Part shown: positions 58,748-64,000 of the stretch, piece after piece
How the letters are laid out: each line of letters starts with the position of its first letter
Numbering within the stretch: position 1 is the stretch's first letter
NCBI RefSeq assembly: GCF_016745505.1
Contig: NZ_JAERUC010000069.1
Span: 1-64,000, forward strand
Direction of reading: 5' to 3'
From: Streptomyces silvae
Lineage (GTDB): Bacteria; Actinomycetota; Actinomycetes; Streptomycetales; Streptomycetaceae
DNA: 64,000 bases
Position numbers and translations under genes: made by a program
The notes under the pieces: generated by a model
Told to the model about the DNA's origin: nothing
What the model saw: only the letters and a program-made list of their open reading frames with translations
The model's database searches: none

Positions 58748-61156
58748 TCACGAGCGGAAGCGGCGGCCGACCAGGCGCCAGGCCAGCTCAAGGACGGCCG
58801 CCGCGACCACCGAGATGCCCACCGCGGTCCAGGGCATCGTCACCCCGACCAGCTTCAGCGCGAAGAAGTCCTGGAGCCAGGGCACCGCGAGCACGACGAG
58901 GAAGCACAGGCCCATCGCCGCCACCAGGCCCACCCGCCACCAGGTGTACGGACGGGCGATGATCGCCAGGACCCACATGGAGACCAGGAACAGGGTGAGG
59001 GTCGCCGCGCTCGTCTCCGCGTCCAGCGCCCCCGGACCCGAGTAGGCGTGCCGGGCGATCAGATACGTGGCGAAGGTGGCCGCCGCCGCGATGACCCCGG
59101 ACGGGATCGCGTACCGCATGACCCGGCGTACGAAGTGCGGCTGGGCCCGCTCCTTGTTGGGGGCGAGCGCCAGGAAGAACGCCGGTACGCCGATGGTCAG
59201 CGTGGACAGCAGGGTGAGATGGCGCGGCAGGAACGGGTACTCCACCTGGAAGCAGACCACCAGGACCGCCAGCAGCACCGAGTAGACGGTCTTCGTCAGG
59301 AACAGGGTGGCGACCCGGGTGATGTTGCCGATGACCCGCCGCCCCTCCGCGACGACCGACGGCAGGGTCGCGAAGCTGTTGTCCAGCAGCACGATCTGCG
59401 CCACCGCACGGGTCGCCTCGGAGCCCGAGCCCATCGAGACCCCGATGTCGGCGTCCTTGAGCGCCAGCACGTCGTTGACGCCGTCCCCGGTCATCGCGAC
59501 CGTGTGCCCGCGTGACTGGAGCGCCCCGACCATCTCCCGCTTCTGCTGCGGGGTGACCCGGCCGAAGACCGCGTTCCGCTCGATCTCCGACGCCATGGCG
59601 TCGGCGTCCCCGGGCAGCCGGCGGGCGTCCAGGGGGTGCTCGGCGCCCGGCATCCCCAGCTTCTGGGCCACCGCGCCGACCGAGACGGCGTTGTCGCCGG
59701 AGATGACCTTCGCGTCGACGTTCTGGTCGTCGAAGTAGGCCAGGGTCTCCCCGGCGTCGGGCCGCAGCCGCTGCTCCAGGACGACGAGCGCGGCGGGTTC
59801 GGCCCGCGAAGCGGCGTCCGGGGCGTCCAGCTCGCCCGGCACCCGGGCGAGGAGCAGGACCCGCAGCCCCTGCTCGTTGAGGTGGCCGGTCTCGGCCAGG
59901 GCCGGATCGTCGGCGGCCAGCAGCACGTCGGGCGCGCCGAGCAGCCAGGCCGACGCGCCGCCGCCGGACTCGGTGAAGGCGGCCCCGCTGTACTTGCGGG
60001 CCGAGGAGAACGGCATGGCCTGCCGGACGTCCCAGCCCCCGCCGTCCGGGTAGGCGTCGATGATCGCCTGGAGGCTGGCGTTGGGCCGGGGGTCGGAGGC
60101 GCCGAGCGCACCCAGGACGCGGTGGACGTACGCCTCGTCGGAGCCGTTCAGCGGGCGGACCTCGGTGACGTCCATACCGCCCTCGGTGAGGGTGCCGGTC
60201 TTGTCCAGACAGACCACGTCGACCCGGGCCAGGCCCTCGATGGCCGGCAGCTCCTGCACCAGGCACTGCTTGCGGCCGAGCCGGATGACGCCGATCGCGA
60301 AGGCGACCGAGGTGAGCAGGACCAGGCCCTCGGGGATCATCGGGACGATGCCGCCGACCGTGCGGGCCACCGACTCCTTGAAGTCGTTCTCCTTGACGAC
60401 CAGTTGGCTGATGACGAGCCCGATCGCCGTCGGCACCATCATCCAGGTCACGTACTTGAGGATCGTGCTGATGCCGCTGCGGAGCTCGGACTGTACGAGG
60501 GTGAAGCGGGACGCCTCCTCGGCGAGCTGGGCGGCGTACGCCTCGCGGCCGACCCTGGTGGCGGTGAACGCCCCGCCTCCGGCGACGACGAAGCTGCCCG
60601 ACATCACCGGGTCGCCGGGCCGCTTGACCACCGGGTCGGCCTCGCCGGTCAGCAGCGACTCGTCGATCTCCAGGCTGTCGGCCTCGGCGACCGTGCCGTC
60701 GACGACGGCCTTGTCCCCGGGGCCCAGCTCGACCAGGTCGCCGAGGACGATCTCCGAGACGGAGACCTCGGCGGAGGTCCCGTCGCGCCGTACGGTCGGC
60801 TTGGCCTCGCCGATCACCGCGAGGCTGTCCAGGGTCTTCTTGGCGCGCCACTCCTGGACGATGCCGATCCCGGTGTTGGCGATGATCACGAAGCCGAAGA
60901 GGCTGTCCTGGATCGGCGCGACGAACAGCATGATCACCCAGAGCACGCCGATGATCAGGTTGAACCGGGTGAGGACGTTCGCGCGGACGATCTCGGTGAC
61001 GGAGCGGGACGAGCGAACCGGTACGTCGTTGACCTCGCCGCGGGCGACCCGCTCGGCGACCTCGGCGGTCGTCAGCCCGCCCGGTGGCGCGGGCGCCGGC
61101 GAGGTCTGTACGGGGTCCGGCTGCTCACCGGAGGAATCGAGTGCCCGCTGCGTCAT
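58748..61156 (-). CDS. ctpE: CtpE-type P-type cation (calcium) ATPase
   Basis: 802-aa P-type ATPase. Actuator LTGEADPV (about 170), ion-site helix VPMIPEGLVLLTS (about 275), phosphorylation site DKTGTLTEGG (Asp about 322), hinge TGDGVNDVLALKDADIGVSMGSGSEA (about 555). No N-terminal metal-binding domains. Closest to mycobacterial CtpE, a calcium-uptake pump needed for envelope integrity. ATG 61156, weak Shine-Dalgarno. Convergent with the secreted-protein gene (12 bp). Confidence 0.9.
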   Translation of the reverse strand: MTQRALDSSGEQPDPVQTSPAPAPPGGLTTAEVAERVARGEVNDVPVRSSRSVTEIVRANVLTRFNLIIGVLWVIMLFVAPIQDSLFGFVIIANTGIGIVQEWRAKKTLDSLAVIGEAKPTVRRDGTSAEVSVSEIVLGDLVELGPGDKAVVDGTVAEADSLEIDESLLTGEADPVVKRPGDPVMSGSFVVAGGGAFTATRVGREAYAAQLAEEASRFTLVQSELRSGISTILKYVTWMMVPTAIGLVISQLVVKENDFKESVARTVGGIVPMIPEGLVLLTSVAFAIGVIRLGRKQCLVQELPAIEGLARVDVVCLDKTGTLTEGGMDVTEVRPLNGSDEAYVHRVLGALGASDPRPNASLQAIIDAYPDGGGWDVRQAMPFSSARKYSGAAFTESGGGASAWLLGAPDVLLAADDPALAETGHLNEQGLRVLLLARVPGELDAPDAASRAEPAALVVLEQRLRPDAGETLAYFDDQNVDAKVISGDNAVSVGAVAQKLGMPGAEHPLDARRLPGDADAMASEIERNAVFGRVTPQQKREMVGALQSRGHTVAMTGDGVNDVLALKDADIGVSMGSGSEATRAVAQIVLLDNSFATLPSVVAEGRRVIGNITRVATLFLTKTVYSVLLAVLVVCFQVEYPFLPRHLTLLSTLTIGVPAFFLALAPNKERAQPHFVRRVMRYAIPSGVIAAAATFATYLIARHAYSGPGALDAETSAATLTLFLVSMWVLAIIARPYTWWRVGLVAAMGLCFLVVLAVPWLQDFFALKLVGVTMPWTAVGISVVAAAVLELAWRLVGRRFRS

Positions 61157-61283
61157 GATTCCGACCGTACGGGCGGAAGGGAGGGTTCACCCGCCGGGAA
61201 CAGGAAGTTCCGACCGGGGGAGGACCGGAATGGTCCCACGGTCGTACGCGCGGTGGATCAGGTGCGGCCGGCGCGTCCCGGGA

Positions 61284-61571
61284 TCAGTGGTGCGCGCCGT
61301 CGGGCGCGGACTCCTCGGCGGCGGCGTGCGCGGCAGCCCGCTTGAGCGCGGCGTCCCGCCCCCGGACGTACCAGATGCCGATCAGGCCGAGTCCGGCGCC
61401 GGCCAGACAGACCCAGATCCACCAGGCGTGGCCCCGGTCGTCGAACCAGCCGTAGAAGGGGACCTGCACCACGAAGAGGACGAACCAGAGGATCGTGCCG
61501 CCGGTGACGGTGGCGACGACGGGGCCCTCCAGGGGCTCGGGCGCCTCGTGTTTCGGTGTCCACTTCTCCAT
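61284..61571 (-). CDS. DUF2530 membrane protein
   Basis: 95-aa DUF2530 protein with two membrane helices (about 23-40 and 49-67), typical EPLEGPVVATVTGGTILWFVLF and WWIWVCLAGAGLGLIGIWYVRGRDAAL. Function unknown. No Shine-Dalgarno; TAGACT lies exactly 6 nt before ATG (leaderless). Divergent from the NCS2 permease. Confidence 0.9.
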   Translation of the reverse strand: MEKWTPKHEAPEPLEGPVVATVTGGTILWFVLFVVQVPFYGWFDDRGHAWWIWVCLAGAGLGLIGIWYVRGRDAALKRAAAHAAAEESAPDGAHH

Positions 61572-61746
61572 GCGATCAGTCTACGGGCTGCGCCGCGGGC
61601 CAGTCGGCCCAAGGATCTACGCGCGGAGATAGCGATCTTCCCCTTATGTATTCATACTGAATCCGGTTGCGGATGACTCGATTTATTCGTGTGAACATCC
61701 AAATCTGACTACTTTCATCCCCCCGTCGCACGACTGAAGGTCATAC

Positions 61747-63198
61747 ATGTCCTCCTCGGCCACCGCTCCGGTCGATCAGCCCCCGGCGCCGCAGCAGCCT
61801 CACGGCGTCCTCGATCGTTACTTCAAGATCTCCGAGCGGGGGTCGACGGTCGCGCGCGAGGTCCGTGGTGGTTTCGCCACGTTCTTCGCGATGGCGTACA
61901 TCATCGTGCTCAACCCGATCATCCTCGGCAGCGCGAAGGACATGTACGGGCACCAGCTCGACGGTGGCCAGCTCGTCACGGCCACCGTGCTGGCGGCCGC
62001 GTTCTCCACGCTCCTGATGGGTGTCATCGGCAACGTGCCGATCGCGCTCGCCGCCGGTCTCGGCGTCAACACCGTCGTCGCCCTCCAGCTCGCCCCCCGG
62101 ATGAGCTGGCCCGACGCGATGGGCATGGTCGTCCTCGCGGGCATCGTCGTGATGCTCCTCGTCGCGACCGGGCTGCGGGAGCGCGTCATGAACGCCGTGC
62201 CGCGCTCGCTCCGCAAGGGCATCGCGATGGGTATCGGCCTCTTCGTGCTCCTGGTCGGCCTGGTCGACTCGGGCTTCGTCTCCCGCATCCCGGACGCCGC
62301 GCACACCACCGTGCCGCTCCAGCTCGGCAGCGACGGCCACCTCAACGGCTGGCCCGTCCTGGTCTTCGTCCTGGGCACGCTGCTGACCCTCGCGCTGATC
62401 GTCCGCAAGGTGCCGGGCGCGATCCTGCTCTCCATCGTCGTCATGACGGTCCTCGCCCTGGTCATCGACGCGGTCGCGGACCTGCCGGCCGGCGCCTGGG
62501 GGCTGACCGTCCCCGAGTGGCCCGGCAATCCCGTGGCCTCCCCGGACTTCGGCCTGATCGGCCAGGTCAGCCTGTTCGGCGGCTTCGGGAAGGTCGGCAT
62601 CCTGACCGGCGTCCTCTTCGTCTTCACCGTCCTGCTGTCCTGCTTCTTCGACGCGATGGGCACCATCCTCGGCGTCGGCGACGAGGCCAAGCTGATGGAC
62701 AAGGACGGCAACTTCCCCGGGATCAACAGGGTCCTGCTCGTCGACGGTGTCGCCGTCGCCGCGGGCGGTGTGAGCTCCTCCTCCGCCTCGACCTGCTTCG
62801 TCGAGTCCACGGCCGGTGTCGGCGAGGGCGCCCGTACCGGACTGGCGAGCGTGGTGAGCGGGCTGCTCTTCTCGGTGGCGCTGCTCCTGACGCCGCTGGC
62901 GACGATGGTCCCCTCGCAGGCGGCCACCCCGGCGCTGATCGCGGTCGGGTTCCTGATCCTCGCGGGCAATGTGCGGGACGTCGACTGGAGCGACTACACG
63001 CTCGCCATCCCGGCCTTCATGGCCATGCTGATGATGCCGCTCACGTACTCGATCACCAACGGCATCGGCATCGGCTGCATCGCCTTCAGCGTGATGCGCC
63101 TGGCCGCGGGCCGTGGCCGGGAGGTCCCGGTGGCCATGTACGTGGTCTCCGCGGTCTTCGTCTTCTACTACGCGATGCCGGCGCTCGGCCTCACGTAG
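61747..63198 (+). CDS. NCS2 purine permease (AzgA/PbuG type)
   Basis: 483-aa uptake transporter for guanine, hypoxanthine or adenine. Family marks: RYFKISERGSTVAREVRGGFATFFAMAYIIVLNP at the N-terminus, AAGLGVNTVVAL, FFDAMGTILGVG, and SSSSASTCFVESTAGVGEGARTGLASV near 345-370. About twelve membrane segments. GAAGG is 6 nt before the ATG. The 175-bp region upstream is AT-rich (61640-61700), with several possible -10 hexamers and no clear operator. Confidence 0.93.
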   Translation: MSSSATAPVDQPPAPQQPHGVLDRYFKISERGSTVAREVRGGFATFFAMAYIIVLNPIILGSAKDMYGHQLDGGQLVTATVLAAAFSTLLMGVIGNVPIALAAGLGVNTVVALQLAPRMSWPDAMGMVVLAGIVVMLLVATGLRERVMNAVPRSLRKGIAMGIGLFVLLVGLVDSGFVSRIPDAAHTTVPLQLGSDGHLNGWPVLVFVLGTLLTLALIVRKVPGAILLSIVVMTVLALVIDAVADLPAGAWGLTVPEWPGNPVASPDFGLIGQVSLFGGFGKVGILTGVLFVFTVLLSCFFDAMGTILGVGDEAKLMDKDGNFPGINRVLLVDGVAVAAGGVSSSSASTCFVESTAGVGEGARTGLASVVSGLLFSVALLLTPLATMVPSQAATPALIAVGFLILAGNVRDVDWSDYTLAIPAFMAMLMMPLTYSITNGIGIGCIAFSVMRLAAGRGREVPVAMYVVSAVFVFYYAMPALGLT

Positions 63199-63241
63199 GC
63201 GCGTACGTACGCCGTCCTCACCCCTGCGGGGCGGACGCCCG

Positions 63242-63457
63242 TCAGGTGACCCGGTCGGCCGGGTCCGGATGACGGGTGTCCGCCCCGTAGAACTTCTCCG
63301 TCTCGTCGACGGCCGCGTGGAAGCGCTCGTCGAAATCGTCGCGGACGAGCGTCCGGACCACGTAGTCCTGGACGCTCATGCCGCGTCTGGCGGCGTGCTG
63401 GCGGAGCCGGTCGAGCAGCTCACCGTCTATGCGCAGGCTGAGCACTGTCGATCCCAT
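63242..63457 (-). CDS. Ribbon-helix-helix DNA-binding protein
   Basis: 71-aa protein with an Arc/CopG fold: STVLSLRIDGELLDRLRQHAARRGMSVQDYVVRTLVRDDFDERF. No toxin gene adjoins it, so an antitoxin role is not supported; it may be a small regulator. No obvious Shine-Dalgarno at ATG 63457. Convergent with the NCS2 gene and divergent from marR. Confidence 0.85.
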   Translation of the reverse strand: MGSTVLSLRIDGELLDRLRQHAARRGMSVQDYVVRTLVRDDFDERFHAAVDETEKFYGADTRHPDPADRVT

Positions 63458-63560
63458 GCCAAGCAGGGTCGCGGCACACGCGGCCTTTTCGCGGCTGTTT
63501 CCGACTCATACTCACTCGTTCGGGTGATCAGTTTCTCGCGCGTGTACCACCCGCTGGTAT

Positions 63561-63584
63561 TTAGCATTGCTAATGAGTTACGCT
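63561..63584. promoter_or_regulatory. MarR operator and -10 before the marR gene
   Basis: TTAGC-ATT-GCTAA (63561-63573), perfect 5-bp arms, followed by TACGCT (63579-63584) and 7 nt to the ATG. Typical of MarR autorepression. Confidence 0.75.
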
Positions 63585-63591
63585 AAGGAAC

Positions 63592-64000
63592 ATGCCTGAC
63601 CTGATCCACGACGGTGACAGTGCCGCCGCCGTGAGCTCCCTCCGCTCCGCCGTGATGCTGCTGGGCCGTCGTCTGAAGCACCAGCGCGTCGACGAGTCGC
63701 TGAGCCCCACCGAGATGTCGGTGCTCGGCACACTCGCCCGCTGCGGTTCCGCCACCCCCGGTGAGCTGGCCCGCAAGGAGCACGTGCAGCCGCCGTCGAT
63801 GACCCGCATCGTCGCGCTGCTGGAAGCGAAGGGCCTGGTCAGACTGGAACCGCACCCCGATGACCGTCGGCAGAAGATGGTCAGCCGGACCGAGCAGGCG
63901 GAAGCCATGCTCGCCGAGAGCCGCGACAAGCGGAACGCCTGGCTGGCCAACCTCGCCGAGGGCCTGGACGAGGACGAGTGGGACACGCTGCGGGCCGCCG
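63592..64000 (+). CDS. MarR-family regulator (cut by the window end)
   Basis: At least 136 residues of a MarR winged-helix protein: LSPTEMSVLGTLARCGSATPGELARKEHVQPPSMTRIVALLEAKGLVRLEPHPDDRRQKMVSRTEQAEAML. The C-terminus lies outside the window. The operator TTAGCATTGCTAA is just upstream. Targets unknown; the frame starts MPDLIHDGDSAAAV. Leaderless or very short leader, with AAGGA close to the ATG. Confidence 0.93.
   Translation, partial: MPDLIHDGDSAAAVSSLRSAVMLLGRRLKHQRVDESLSPTEMSVLGTLARCGSATPGELARKEHVQPPSMTRIVALLEAKGLVRLEPHPDDRRQKMVSRTEQAEAMLAESRDKRNAWLANLAEGLDEDEWDTLRAA

Noticed and set aside
63242-63457. Ribbon-helix-helix protein as an antitoxin
   Set aside because: No PIN, RelE or MazF-like gene adjoins it.

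Overview
The window is about 72% G+C, with strong G/C bias at third codon positions, GTG/TTG starts, many ATGA/GTGA overlaps and families typical of Streptomyces (futalosine-pathway menaquinone genes, HAAS-type membrane protein, CU044_5270, DUF2771/DUF3027/DUF2530, bacterial XPB). I read it as a chromosomal segment of a Streptomyces. I see no rRNA, tRNA, CRISPR array or insertion sequence.

Layout. 0-2.2 kb: a tiny membrane protein, then a TetR repressor divergent from a FAD monooxygenase with two perfect operators between them. 2.2-5.8 kb: murR-murQ-murP, an operon for uptake and breakdown of N-acetylmuramic acid, with an RpiR-type operator at its head. 5.9-8.5 kb: DUF4031 pair, MFS exporter, HD hydrolase. 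8.5-14.8 kb: a 5-oxoproline locus in which pxpABC is divergent from a GntR/FCD regulator followed by DUF969-DUF979-DUF2891; the same GntR-type palindrome precedes both transcription units. 14.8-18 kb: ECF sigma factor plus CU044_5270 partner, secreted lipase. 18.2-22.4 kb: cutC with a DasR-like site, MMPL transporter, and a cellulose-type AA10 LPMO preceded by a perfect CebR box. 22.5-29.5 kb: HelD-like RNAP helicase, HxlR/quinone oxidoreductase pair with a palindromic operator, XPB helicase, membrane-bound EEP phosphatase.

29.5-33.2 kb is the most unusual part: a lower-G+C, AT-rich-flanked three-gene operon encoding a large peptidoglycan-hydrolase-like protein without a signal peptide (two N-terminal repeats, DUF1906 GH-like domain, lysozyme-like C-terminus), a 101-aa three-TM protein, and a Tat-exported M15-carboxypeptidase-like protein that has lost all three zinc ligands. 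It resembles a lysin/holin-type cassette and is my main candidate for an undescribed system.

33.2-64 kb: XRE/MFS pair with a palindromic operator, family-5 uracil-DNA glycosylase, helicase-associated WYL-like protein, HAAS-like membrane protein, sugar O-acetyltransferase with TetR, an iron-siderophore ABC operon with an iron box, a HAD phosphatase, cold-shock protein, mqnD/mqnB, DUF2771, MFS, DUF3027, a sacsin-like ATPase, a secreted protein whose 5' leader can form two mutually exclusive hairpins, CtpE-type P-ATPase, DUF2530, an NCS2 purine permease, a ribbon-helix-helix protein and a MarR regulator cut by the window edge. The XPB/cold-shock/DUF3027/CtpE set recalls a block also found in Mycobacterium. 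At least eleven genes here show a -10-like hexamer 6-8 nt before the start codon and no Shine-Dalgarno, suggesting widespread leaderless transcription.
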